Below, piece after piece: positions 25,921 through 34,287 of a DNA stretch of 49,169 bases. This stretch comes from Candidatus Bathyarchaeota archaeon (GTDB lineage Archaea; Thermoproteota; Bathyarchaeia; TCS64): NCBI GenBank assembly GCA_026394265.1, contig JAPKYO010000065.1, positions 1 to 49,169 of the forward strand. Direction: 5' to 3'. Every line of letters starts with the position of its first letter. The stretch's first letter is position 1. The notes beneath the pieces were generated by a model, which saw nothing but the letters and a program-made list of their open reading frames with translations, was not told the DNA's origin and searched no databases. The position numbers and the translations under genes were made by a program.

Positions 25921-26685
25921 CTAGCCGATCACTATCCTGTTCGGGTCGAGTTCTTCCCTGAGCAGGTGTAGCTCCTCGGCGCTCGGTATATCCGTCGTCG
26001 GGACGTGTTCGGGGACTATGAGCTTGAACCCCGTGTTGTCGACGACGTCCTTCACCGATACGCCGGGGTGGGTGGAGACGAGTGTCATCCGCTTCGATTC
26101 CGCGTCGAAGCCCATGACGCCGAGCTGGGTTATGACCCTGTACGGCCCCGTGTTTCTGGGCAGTCCCGCCGCCTCCCGCACCCCGGGTCCAGAGAGGTAA
26201 CCTGGTGTGGTGAGGTAGTCGAGCTTCTCCACGAACTTGCGTGTGTCCTGGCGCATTAGGACGATGGTGCGCCAGCAGAGGCTGCCGAGGTCATTCGCGC
26301 CCCCGCTCCCCGGCAGGCGCGTCTTCGGCTGATCGTGCTGCCCGATGCAGGTCGTGTTGAGGTTGCCGTAGGCGTCTATCTGGGCGGCGCCGAGGAAGCC
26401 GTAGTCGATGTGGCCGAGCTGGGCGCAGCTCATAACGTAGTCCATGCTCGCCGCCATCACCGCCCTGTGGAATGTGCGGCTGTCCCCCACGCTGATGGGT
26501 ATCGCGGGAATCCTGGGGCCAACGCCCCCCGCCTCGAAGACGACGAGGAGATTCGGGGCGTGCGTCCTCTGCGCCAGCATCGACGCTACGATTGGGAGGC
26601 CGGTGCCCACGAAGACGGACCTCCCATCCTCTAGCACCCGGGACGCGACGCACGCCATCAACTCGGTTGGGTTGTACGCCACCAT
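25921..26685 (-). CDS. CoA-transferase beta subunit (GctB/IpdB-like)
   Basis: Class I CoA-transferase second subunit, 254 residues. The segment VGTGLPIVASMLAQRTHAPN followed by FEAGGVGPRIP holds a Glu (about 51) at the place of the catalytic Glu in glutaconate CoA-transferase beta. Other marks: GAAQIDAYGNLN and GSGGANDLGS. Partner is the alpha subunit encoded upstream; start ATG 26685 lies two bases after the alpha stop with a purine-rich GAAGAGGTGATA as ribosome site (a GTG at 26703 would overlap). The substrate acid is unknown; the neighbouring cupin gives no clue. Confidence 0.87.
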   Translation of the reverse strand: MVAYNPTELMACVASRVLEDGRSVFVGTGLPIVASMLAQRTHAPNLLVVFEAGGVGPRIPAIPISVGDSRTFHRAVMAASMDYVMSCAQLGHIDYGFLGAAQIDAYGNLNTTCIGQHDQPKTRLPGSGGANDLGSLCWRTIVLMRQDTRKFVEKLDYLTTPGYLSGPGVREAAGLPRNTGPYRVITQLGVMGFDAESKRMTLVSTHPGVSVKDVVDNTGFKLIVPEHVPTTDIPSAEELHLLREELDPNRIVIG

Positions 26686-26687
26686 TA

Positions 26688-27659
26688 TCACCTCTTCGCC
26701 CACGGGGCCGTGAGGGGCTCCTCAAGCCTCTCCAGCCGGCGCAGGTACCCCATCTTCGCCTCGCCGCCGACGAGGGCGACATACTCCGAGAAGTCCTCGA
26801 CGGGGTATACGTACTTCTCAAGATACGTCTTCACCCCCTCCTCGCTCCTGCTCAACGAGAGCCACTCAGCCATGTGCTCCTCGTCGCTGTAGTAGAGCAG
26901 AGGCATGTTTCCCGGGTGGCTCCCGTAGGGCACCTCGCAGACGGCGTCCACCATGTAGAAGGGGATTACTGTACGGTCGGGTGCGGCCCTGATCTCCTCC
27001 TCGGGCACGATCTCCTCGGTGGTGACTATGAGCCTCTTCGCCGCCATCGCCAGCTCCTTGTCCTCGATGACGGTGCCGTCGATCTGCGCGTTCCCGTACC
27101 TGTCGCATCGGTGTACGTGTATGAAGGCGAAGTCGGGGTAGCAGGCGGGAATGAGGCAGATGGGCTTCCCAGTGTAGGGGTCCTCAACGACCTTCGAGCT
27201 GCTGTGCCTGAAGGTGTCCGTGCCCATCATGATGCGGGCGGGGAGCCACGGCAGACCCATGGCGGCTGCCTTGAAACGCCACTGGAACGCCGCGTTGCTG
27301 AGCTCCGCCAAGACCTTGACCTTCCCGCCCTCGACGGCGCGGCGACCCGCGGGACTCAGCCCACGTAGCTCGTGCCCGAAGGCGTATGCACACTCGACAC
27401 GGTCAACGACCCCCCCGGCGATGAGGACATCCACGTCGTGCACGGCGGTCTTCCCCGCGATGACGAGGTTCCGCCTCCCCTGCCTGATCATCTCGTATAT
27501 CCCCGCCATGCTGATGCGTACGTGGCCGAAGCCACCCATGGCGAGGTAGCCACCGTCGTAGGTGAACTTGCTGACCGCCTCTTTGAGGGGCATCAGCTTG
27601 TCAGTGAGCATCCTGCTCTTCTTAGTCGCCATCCAGTCCCGGGCATCGTCCGGCTCCAT
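26688..27659 (-). CDS. CoA-transferase alpha subunit (GctA/IpdA-like)
   Basis: First subunit of a class I CoA-transferase, 323 residues. Seen are the opening KLMPLKEAVSKFTYDGGYLA, GGFGHVRISMAG, and FIHVHRCDRYGNAQIDG (about 178-194), all usual for GctA-like chains. Forms a heterodimer or heterotetramer with the following gene to move CoA between acyl groups in the cytosol. The ATG at 27659 is 28 bases after the cupin gene's stop; a GGGGTGAGC run precedes it. The three genes form one operon (cupin-alpha-beta). Confidence 0.87.
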   Translation of the reverse strand: MEPDDARDWMATKKSRMLTDKLMPLKEAVSKFTYDGGYLAMGGFGHVRISMAGIYEMIRQGRRNLVIAGKTAVHDVDVLIAGGVVDRVECAYAFGHELRGLSPAGRRAVEGGKVKVLAELSNAAFQWRFKAAAMGLPWLPARIMMGTDTFRHSSSKVVEDPYTGKPICLIPACYPDFAFIHVHRCDRYGNAQIDGTVIEDKELAMAAKRLIVTTEEIVPEEEIRAAPDRTVIPFYMVDAVCEVPYGSHPGNMPLLYYSDEEHMAEWLSLSRSEEGVKTYLEKYVYPVEDFSEYVALVGGEAKMGYLRRLERLEEPLTAPWAKR

Positions 27660-27687
27660 CCAGGCGAGGAGCTCACCCCTGCCTTCT

Positions 27688-28086
27688 TCAAGGACTTTCA
27701 GGCTTGGGACCCTCCGTTGGGGCGGGTTCTGGCTTGGGCTCGTCCTCGGCGAATAGGTTGAGGATGAGTAGGGCGAGGCGTTCGCTCCCCGGGTTGAAGA
27801 ACCTGTGCCCCTCCATCGATGGGACGGCGACGACCATGCCCCCCCTGATCTCCTGGTTGGCGTCCTTCGTCTCGACCCTGCAGCGACCGCTTAGCACCAT
27901 GGCTACGTGCTCGCGGACGTGGCTGTGGAACGCCGTGTGTCCCCCCGGCTCTATGCGAAGTATCCGGCTGCTGAACGCCTTGAGGTCCATCCTCTTCAAC
28001 ACGAGGTCTATCGAGTTGACGCCCTGTGAGCCATCCTCAGTCTCGGGGGCCCCGGGTTCCTCGCTGAGCTTCCGTACCCTGATCAT
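27688..28086 (-). CDS. Cupin-domain protein
   Basis: Single-domain cupin, 132 residues from ATG 28086 (an upstream ATG at 28137 would add 17 residues that match nothing). Conserved double-stranded beta-helix signs: GGHTAFHSHVREHVAMVLSG (motif 1, with metal-binding HxH..E/H) and GGMVVAVPSMEGHRFFNPG (motif 2). Carboxyl tail is Pro/Glu-rich and disordered. It is the first gene of the CoA-transferase operon and could be a small enzyme, isomerase or sensor of the pathway; inference only. Confidence 0.8.
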   Translation of the reverse strand: MIRVRKLSEEPGAPETEDGSQGVNSIDLVLKRMDLKAFSSRILRIEPGGHTAFHSHVREHVAMVLSGRCRVETKDANQEIRGGMVVAVPSMEGHRFFNPGSERLALLILNLFAEDEPKPEPAPTEGPKPESP

Positions 28087-28182
28087 GTGTGGCACCGATG
28101 AGGGAACTACGGGAGGCGCGCATTTCATACTTTGCATCCCACCGGTGAAGAGTTTAACCGCCCCAAGGGGGAATCAACACCG

Positions 28183-29343
28183 GTGAGCACGGTGAGCCTC
28201 CTCATAGGCACCTCGGGTTGGAGCTACGACGAGTGGATAGGCCCATTCTACGACAAGAAGCCGGGCATGTTCACCAACTACTCCAAGGTCTTCCGCACGG
28301 CGGAGATCAACAGCACCTTCTACAGCTACCCGACGGAGCGCCTCATAGAGGGCTGGACGCGCACCGCGCCACCCGGCTTCGTCTTCGCCGCCAAGCTCCC
28401 CCAACTCATCACACACGACAAGTGGCTAAAACTCAGCGAGGGCGTCGAGGACGACATGTGGAGGTTCATCCACCTCATGCAGCCCCTAGCCGAGAAGCTC
28501 GGCCCCATACTCATCCAGACACGCCCCATGTTCACATACAAGGAGAGCGCCGCAGACCTCGAAAAGTTCCTAGAAATCCTCCCGAAGAACCACGAGTGGG
28601 CGATAGAGTTCCGCCACGACAGCTGGCTGCGTAAGGAGACGTACAGGATGCTTGAGAAGAACAACGTCGCCTACACCATCGTCGACGAGCCCCTCCTCCC
28701 CCCCGAGACGCACGTCACCGCCGACTTCGCCTACATCCGCTGGCACGGCCAGGGCAAACGCCTCTGGTACGACTACGAGTACACCAAGCCCCAGCTGGAG
28801 GAGTGGAAACCCAGGATCGAGGAGGTCAGGGGGAAGGCGAAGAGGACATATGGCTACTTCAACAACCACTTCAACGCAAGCGCCGTGAAGAACGCCGTCG
28901 AGCTCCTACAGGGCATGGGCGGGGCCTCCCCCGAGCAGGAGGCGGCACTCGCCAAGATCAAGGAGCACAGGGCAGGAGCGTTCCGCCCCGGAGGCGTGCA
29001 GCCCCTAGAATCCTACAAGCAGGAGGAGGGCCTCAGCGTCGCCGACCTACTCACCCACTTCACCGACAACGGCCGCCTCGCACGCGCGGAGCAGATGCCC
29101 GAGGAGGTCAAAGTCACCCTAAACACGAAGGACCTCGTAAAGGCCAAGATCAAGGACTACACCATCGAGGTCGACCTATCCGGCAAGGTCCTCCGCCACG
29201 ACTGCGACGACTGGAAGAAGACCACGGACAGAAAGCGGATGTGCAAGCACGTCGACAAGTTCTTCCTAAGCCTCCCCCCGGGGCAGGCGCGCAAGATCCT
29301 GGAGAAGATCTGGGAGCAGAAGGACGACTGGACCTTCGAGTGA
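28183..29343 (+). CDS. DUF72 protein with C-terminal SWIM-like zinc finger
   Basis: 386 residues from GTG 28183. DUF72 TIM-barrel-like domain: LLIGTSGWSYDEWIGPFY at the front, FRTAEINSTFYSYP, FAAKLPQLITH, WAIEFRHDSWL, YIRWHGQG, YGYFNNHFNASAVKNA. A carboxyl region of about 100 residues ends with LRHDCDDWKKTTDRKRMCKH, a CxxW-like...CxH pattern of SWIM zinc fingers. DUF72 proteins are of unknown function; a DNA- or protein-binding SWIM tail suggests a nucleic-acid role. The linker (PEQEAALAKIKEHRAG) is charged. Divergent from the cupin operon. Confidence 0.8.
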   Translation: MSTVSLLIGTSGWSYDEWIGPFYDKKPGMFTNYSKVFRTAEINSTFYSYPTERLIEGWTRTAPPGFVFAAKLPQLITHDKWLKLSEGVEDDMWRFIHLMQPLAEKLGPILIQTRPMFTYKESAADLEKFLEILPKNHEWAIEFRHDSWLRKETYRMLEKNNVAYTIVDEPLLPPETHVTADFAYIRWHGQGKRLWYDYEYTKPQLEEWKPRIEEVRGKAKRTYGYFNNHFNASAVKNAVELLQGMGGASPEQEAALAKIKEHRAGAFRPGGVQPLESYKQEEGLSVADLLTHFTDNGRLARAEQMPEEVKVTLNTKDLVKAKIKDYTIEVDLSGKVLRHDCDDWKKTTDRKRMCKHVDKFFLSLPPGQARKILEKIWEQKDDWTFE

Positions 29344-29345
29344 CG

Positions 29346-29358
29346 CCCGTTAAATACT
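29346..29358 (+). promoter_or_regulatory. TATA-like box of rhaBA
   Basis: CCGTTAAATACTG, about 25 bases before the GTG at 29379, fitting a leaderless start for the operon. Confidence 0.4.
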
Positions 29359-29378
29359 GAAGCAGCGGTTTCTGATTC

Positions 29379-30842
29379 GTGTCCAGGTATCTGGCATTCG
29401 ACCTAGGGGCTTCTAGCGGTAGGGCGATCCTCGGGGAGCTGGGAGACGACGACAGGCTTGTGGTCTCCGAGGTGCACAGGTTCCCCAACGGCATGGTCGA
29501 GGATGGGGGGCACCTGCGCTGGGACTCGGGTAGGCTCCTAGCCGAGGTGCATGAGGGGATGCGCCGATGCGGTTGCGACCCTGATAGCATCGGCATCGAC
29601 ACGTGGGGGGTCGACTACGCGCTCTTCGACGGGAAGGGGGCGCTGATGGGTCTCCCCTACGCGTACAGGGACAAGCGGACCGAGGGCGCCATCGAGGGCT
29701 TCGCCGCCAAGATGCCCCTCGGGAGACTCTACGAGCGCACCGGGATACAGATACTCCCCTTCGACACCCTCTTCCAGCTGCACGCCGCCGCGAGGGATGA
29801 GCCGGAGGCGCTGCGATCAGCCAGCCGCCTCCTCATGATGGCGGACCTGTTCAACTACCAGCTCACCGGCGTGCCCGCGTCGGAGTTCACGCTGGCGACG
29901 ACGAGTCACCTCTACAGCCCGTGGGAGGGCGCGTGGGACGAGGAGATAATCTCCGCCCTCGGCGTCCCGAGACGGCTGTTCCAAGAGATCGTTGAGCCGG
30001 GGACGATCCTCGGAGAGCTGACACCGGAGGCACGCGCCACGACGGGACTGGGTAAAGTGCCCGTCGCCGCCGTCGCCTGCCACGACACGGGCTCGGCCGT
30101 CGCCGCCGTCCCCGCCGAGGGGGAGGACTTCGCCTACATCAGCTCCGGCACATGGAGCCTCATGGGAGTGGAGTCCAAGAAGCCCGTCATAAACGAGGCA
30201 TCCAACCGCGACAACATCACCAACGAGGGCGGCGTCAGCCACACCTACAGGGTGCTGAAGAACATCGCGGGTCTCTGGCTCCTGCAGGAGTGCCGCAGAG
30301 CGTGGGGAAGCGGTCACAGCTACGACGAGCTGGTCGCCCTCGCCGAGGCGGCGAAACCCCACGTTGCCGTAATCGACCCCAACTGGGCCGGGTTCCTCAA
30401 CCCGCCCTCGATGCCGGACGCGATCGCGTCCTACTGCAGGAAGACGGGGCAGGAGCCGCCCCGGGGCCACGGCGAGATCACCCGGGTCGCCCTGGAGAGC
30501 CTCGCCCTCGCCTACAGGCACACGCTAGCCCAGCTCGAAGAGGCATCCGGCGGGAGAATCAATAGAATCCACATAGTTGGCGGCGGGTCACGCAACCGGC
30601 TGCTCAGTCGCCTCGCCGCGGAAGCCACCGGGCGACGCGTCTACGCCGGCCCCGCCGAGGCAACCGCCATAGGCAACCTACTCGTCCAAGCCATGGCAGG
30701 CGGAAGAGTCAAGGACCTCCGCCATCTTCGGAGGATCGTCCGAGACTCAACAGAGGTCACGGAGTACGAGCCCGGCGACCCCGAGGCATGGGACGAGACG
30801 TATACCAAGTTTATCGAACTCAAGGAGAAGCAGATACTTTGA
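29379..30842 (+). CDS. rhaB: L-rhamnulokinase
   Basis: FGGY-family sugar kinase, 487 residues, phosphorylating L-rhamnulose to L-rhamnulose 1-phosphate. Typical RhaB text: FDLGASSGRAILG (phosphate-binding start), IGIDTWGVDYALFD (about 70-83), AYRDKRTEG, GTWSLMGVESKKPV, and CHDTGSAVAAVP, then IVGGGSRNRLLSRL with the ATP site near the end. The next gene is L-rhamnose isomerase, overlapping by 4 bases, which supports the substrate. No rhamnulose-1-phosphate aldolase is in the window. The kinase-isomerase route is mainly bacterial, so acquisition by transfer is likely. Confidence 0.93.
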   Translation: MSRYLAFDLGASSGRAILGELGDDDRLVVSEVHRFPNGMVEDGGHLRWDSGRLLAEVHEGMRRCGCDPDSIGIDTWGVDYALFDGKGALMGLPYAYRDKRTEGAIEGFAAKMPLGRLYERTGIQILPFDTLFQLHAAARDEPEALRSASRLLMMADLFNYQLTGVPASEFTLATTSHLYSPWEGAWDEEIISALGVPRRLFQEIVEPGTILGELTPEARATTGLGKVPVAAVACHDTGSAVAAVPAEGEDFAYISSGTWSLMGVESKKPVINEASNRDNITNEGGVSHTYRVLKNIAGLWLLQECRRAWGSGHSYDELVALAEAAKPHVAVIDPNWAGFLNPPSMPDAIASYCRKTGQEPPRGHGEITRVALESLALAYRHTLAQLEEASGGRINRIHIVGGGSRNRLLSRLAAEATGRRVYAGPAEATAIGNLLVQAMAGGRVKDLRHLRRIVRDSTEVTEYEPGDPEAWDETYTKFIELKEKQIL

Positions 30843-32092
30843 ACGTGGAGAAGGCATACGATCTGGCCGGGGAGGCCTACGCCGAACTCGGCGTCGACGT
30901 TGAAGGAGCCATGCGTAAACTGGCGGGGAAGAGCATATCCCTCCAGTGCTGGCAGGGTGACGACGTGGCGGGCTTCGAGAGGCCCGACGCCGCCCTCACC
31001 GGCGGAATCATGGCGACTGGCAACTACCCCGGCAAGGCGAGGAGCCCCGCGGAGCTGCGCGGCGACCTCGTGGAGGCGATGAGCCTCATCCCCGGCCCCC
31101 ACAGGGTCAACCTCCACGCCACATACGGCGAGTTCAAGAAGAAGGTCGACAGGGACGAGGTCGAGCCCGAGCACTTCGACGGCTGGGTCGCGTGGGCGAG
31201 GGAGCAAGGCCTCGGCCTAGACTTCAACGCCACACTCTTCTCCCACCCCAGATCCGACACCGGCTTCACACTCAGCAGCAAGGACCCCGAGACCCGCCGC
31301 TTCTGGATAGAGCATGTGAAGCACACGCGGAGGGTCTCCGCCCACATCGGCAGGAGCCTCGGCACACCCTGCATGCACGACCTCTGGATACCCGACGGCA
31401 TGAAGGACACATGCGTCGACAGGATCGGGTACAGGCGGCTACTCACCGGGTCCCTCGACGAGATATATGTGGAGAAGCACCCAGGGGCGCACATCAAGGA
31501 CACTGTGGAGTCGAAGCTCTTCGGCCTCGGCAGCGAGTCCTTCGTCGTGGGGAGCCACGACTTCTACCTCGCCTACGCGCTCAAGCATGATCTCATCGTC
31601 TGCATAGACATGGGCCACTACCACCCCACGGAGTCGATAGGGGACAAGCTGAGCCCCATGCTTCTCCAGATGCCCGAGCTGATGCTCCATGTCAGTCGAG
31701 GTGTCAGATGGGATAGCGACCACGTCCCCATCGTCGACGACCAGCTACGCGATGTGGCGTTGGAGGTCGTTCGCTGCGGCGCTTTGGAGAGAGTCCACCT
31801 CGCTCTCGACTACTTCGACGCGAGCATAAACAGGGTCGCCGCATGGGTCATAGGGGCGCGGGCCACCCAGAAGGCTCTCCTCTCAGCCCTGCTGGAGCCC
31901 CACAAGATGCTCGTCGAGGCCGAGGAGGCTGGAGACTACACGGGTCGCCTCGCCCTGCTTGAGGAGGCGAAGACGCTCCCACTCGGCGCCGTCTGGAACA
32001 AGTTCTGCGAGGACCAAGGCGTCCCCATGGACCGCGAGTGGATGACGGAGATCAGAAAATACGAGAAGTCGGTCCAGAGCAAGAGGCGCTAG
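30839..32092 (+). CDS. rhaA: L-rhamnose isomerase
   Basis: 417 residues, converting L-rhamnose to L-rhamnulose using divalent metal. Strong family text: ISLQCWQGDDVAGFE, GGIMATGNYPGKAR, SLIPGPHRVNLHATYGE, DFNATLFSHPRS, and the metal-site segments HDFYLAYAL and CIDMGHYHPTE, WDSDHVP. Start TTG 30839 overlaps the rhaB stop in TTGA (GTG 30845 also possible); the frame further upstream belongs to rhaB territory. Operon with rhaB. L-rhamnose would have to come from outside or from surface glycans. Confidence 0.93.
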   Translation: MNVEKAYDLAGEAYAELGVDVEGAMRKLAGKSISLQCWQGDDVAGFERPDAALTGGIMATGNYPGKARSPAELRGDLVEAMSLIPGPHRVNLHATYGEFKKKVDRDEVEPEHFDGWVAWAREQGLGLDFNATLFSHPRSDTGFTLSSKDPETRRFWIEHVKHTRRVSAHIGRSLGTPCMHDLWIPDGMKDTCVDRIGYRRLLTGSLDEIYVEKHPGAHIKDTVESKLFGLGSESFVVGSHDFYLAYALKHDLIVCIDMGHYHPTESIGDKLSPMLLQMPELMLHVSRGVRWDSDHVPIVDDQLRDVALEVVRCGALERVHLALDYFDASINRVAAWVIGARATQKALLSALLEPHKMLVEAEEAGDYTGRLALLEEAKTLPLGAVWNKFCEDQGVPMDREWMTEIRKYEKSVQSKRR

Positions 32093-32910
32093 ACGACCTC
32101 GCTCTCGACGCCCAGGCGGCCCAGCGCAGCCTGCAGCATCCGCTTATCCGAGCCCTTCACGCCGCTCTCGATGTAAGCCTTCTCGACGCCTCCGGTCTTT
32201 GTGATCATCTGCCCTATGATTTCGTCGGTGAGCATGGGGAAGGCGTACTTGGCGGCTATGTGGCCGAAGGCGTGCTCCCTCTCCATGACGCTGAACTTGG
32301 GGCAGTAGTGGCCGCCGCCGAAGCCTATCGCCGCGGGGGCGGTCTCCTTGGAGGCTATCCCCTCCAGTATGGCGTCAACGAGGTACTCGCAGGCGGCGAG
32401 GTCCGACCACTGCGCCTCGCTGCTCCCCACCTCCGCGAAGAACATGGGGACCGCGAACTGCGTCGGGCTGTGGTGTGTCGCCTCCAGGCTGACGGTGAAC
32501 CCCGCGGGGGGGCTCCTGAGTATGGAGACGTAGACGTTCCTGAGCGCGTTGGGTGGGACGAACTGCAGCTCGTGGTGTCTGCCGCCGAAGATCGCCTTCC
32601 CGAAGTTGCCCGTGGCGTGCGCCGTGAGGCTCGGCTGACCGCTCTTCGCCCAGTGGCGGCTCGCCACCACGAAGTAGTCAACACCCAGCTCACGGGCGAG
32701 GGCGTCGTAGTCGAGTGGGTACGGGTCGGGCTCTGCGGGGGTCTTGTACTCCTCCTCGGGGACGATGAAGCGCGGCACGGGCACGAGGCGGGCGTCGCCC
32801 CTGACGAAGACGCCACCCCGAGCTTCCCTAAACCCACGCCTCTTGAATACCTCGAACATGTTGACCGCCGCGGGGTCCATCGTCGAGAGAGTTATGCCCA
32901 CGTTTCCCAT
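32089..32910 (-). CDS. dtdA: D-aminoacyl-tRNA deacylase, archaeal type
   Basis: 273 residues from ATG 32910 (an upstream ATG at 32961 adds an unlikely Pro-rich lead). DtdA/GEK1 (DTD2) frees tRNA from D-amino acids in the cytosol. Marks: YFVVASRHWAKSGQPSLTAHATGN, VSLEATHHSPT and the metal site GFGGGHYCPKFS (about 209-220), with the following EHAFGHIAAKY. Converges with rhaA by a 4-base overlap of stop codons. Together with the ThrRS editing domain in this window it forms part of the translation proofreading set. Confidence 0.93.
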   Translation of the reverse strand: MGNVGITLSTMDPAAVNMFEVFKRRGFREARGGVFVRGDARLVPVPRFIVPEEEYKTPAEPDPYPLDYDALARELGVDYFVVASRHWAKSGQPSLTAHATGNFGKAIFGGRHHELQFVPPNALRNVYVSILRSPPAGFTVSLEATHHSPTQFAVPMFFAEVGSSEAQWSDLAACEYLVDAILEGIASKETAPAAIGFGGGHYCPKFSVMEREHAFGHIAAKYAFPMLTDEIIGQMITKTGGVEKAYIESGVKGSDKRMLQAALGRLGVESEVV

Positions 32911-33014
32911 AGCCGGCACCGGATGCGTAGGATTGGGGGTCGGGTCGTTAAACCACTCCACTCCTTGCCTTCCTAAGCTATGCCTTGAAGGTATATGATT
33001 TTTCTGGAAAAGTG

Positions 33015-33965
33015 CTAGGGAAGCTGGATCGTGCCGGCGACGCGCAGCCTGCCGCCGTCGAGGTAGACGAGGACGGCTCTGGCACCAACGGGGTGGATGA
33101 GGGGGCGGTCAAGTGTAATGGTCATCTCTGGCTTCTTGTCCCCCTTGTCGTCGATGCGGGTTATCCGGGCGAGGTTGAGCTGGAGCCAGTGACCGAGGTG
33201 GATGGTGCTGCCCTCGTGCAGCTGCGTCTGGAAGTAGGGGATGAGGTCCGCCTTCGCGGTGACGGTCGTCGTCTGCTTCAGCGTCGCGCCGGTGAGGACG
33301 GTACCCCTGTCTAAGTCCGAGGCATCGACGCCCTTCAGGGCTACGCCGACGTGGTCCCCTGCCTCCGCGACCTCGAAGTCCACGTCGTGTTTCTGGATGC
33401 TCCTGACCTCGGCGACCTTGTCGCCGGGGAGGGTGTGTAGCTGATCGTGCTTCTTGATTGTGCCGGATTTGACGGTGGCGAGGGCGACTGTGCCGATGCC
33501 GCGGACGTTGAAGGCGGATTCGACGCTGAGTGTGCCCGGCCCGGGCTGGGGCTGCCTCGGCCTCTCCGCGAGTGCGATCAGCTTGGCCTGGAGCTTTATC
33601 GGGTCGTCCTCCATAACCTCGTACCCCTCCAGGACTGTGCCCTTCCTGAACATCTTCAGCTGGTCCTCGGTGATGTAGTTGCGGAGTACTATCGTGCCCT
33701 CCTTGACGCCGCAGGCGTTGATCATGAGCAGGCTCTCCCCGAGGTACTGGTCGAGCTTCTCCGCCACGAGCACGGCGTAGTCCCCAAAGGCGGCGCTGTA
33801 GTAGAGGCTCTGTATCTTCTCCGGGTACCTGCTCGGCTCGACTATCGTGATGACGGTCTCTCCCTTCTTGAGGTCGTAGACGGTGATGTCGGTCTCGCCG
33901 CTCTTCTTCCCGAGCTGCTTCGAGTACTCTAGGGAGCCTATGACTGAGGCGTTGAGGTTGGGCAC
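33015..33965 (-). CDS. EF1A/SelB-like protein with degenerate G domain
   Basis: 316 residues of the translation-factor GTPase superfamily. Beta-barrel domains 2 and 3 are good (SVESAFNVRGIGTVALATVKSG, AEAGDHVGVALKGVDASDLDRG). The G domain lacks the P loop: GSLEYSKQLGKKSGETD stands where GHxDxGKT is expected, the DxxGH site reads EPSRYPEKIQS, and NKxD is replaced by NYITEDQ. It is therefore very likely unable to bind GTP normally. Known archaeal EF1A paralogs of this kind are uncharacterised; a regulatory or tRNA-binding role is inference. A TATA-like TATATAAA-type sequence precedes it at about 33990. Confidence 0.85.
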   Translation of the reverse strand: MPNLNASVIGSLEYSKQLGKKSGETDITVYDLKKGETVITIVEPSRYPEKIQSLYYSAAFGDYAVLVAEKLDQYLGESLLMINACGVKEGTIVLRNYITEDQLKMFRKGTVLEGYEVMEDDPIKLQAKLIALAERPRQPQPGPGTLSVESAFNVRGIGTVALATVKSGTIKKHDQLHTLPGDKVAEVRSIQKHDVDFEVAEAGDHVGVALKGVDASDLDRGTVLTGATLKQTTTVTAKADLIPYFQTQLHEGSTIHLGHWLQLNLARITRIDDKGDKKPEMTITLDRPLIHPVGARAVLVYLDGGRLRVAGTIQLP

Positions 33966-34074
33966 AGTGGCTCTGGGGTGTGAGGCTGTTTATATGGATT
34001 ATCAAAGCCCGGGGACGTGCCCCCGTCCATCTTTTTCGGGGCTAGATTTATAGTGGCGACGGCACGGGTATCTC

Positions 34075-34287
34075 TTGATAGCATTGGGCAAGATCGATAA
34101 GGGCCAGAAGTGCACCGTCCGCAACTGCGGGAAGGACGCCGTGCGCTCAGTCAGCGTCCCAAAGGCGAAGGCAGCCGGCCTCGAAGTCGACGGCAAATCC
34201 GCCTACGTCTGCGAGGAGCACTACAAGCAGTTCAAGAAGGGCAACAAGAAGTCGGATCAGATAGAGAAGTGGCGCTTCGGGCGCTAG
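34075..34287 (+). CDS. Small conserved zinc-binding protein
   Basis: 70 residues from TTG 34075 (TTG 34084 also possible), lysine-rich. Metal ligands: [20 protein letters not shown] and [16 protein letters not shown] (Cys, Cys, Cys, His). The pattern CxxxxC...CxxH is common in small archaeal ribosome- or RNA-associated proteins, but no name can be given. A TATA-like GATTTATAGTGG at 34045-34056 fits its start. It overlaps the thrS stop by 4 bases on the opposite strand. Confidence 0.7.
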   Translation: MIALGKIDKGQKCTVRNCGKDAVRSVSVPKAKAAGLEVDGKSAYVCEEHYKQFKKGNKKSDQIEKWRFGR

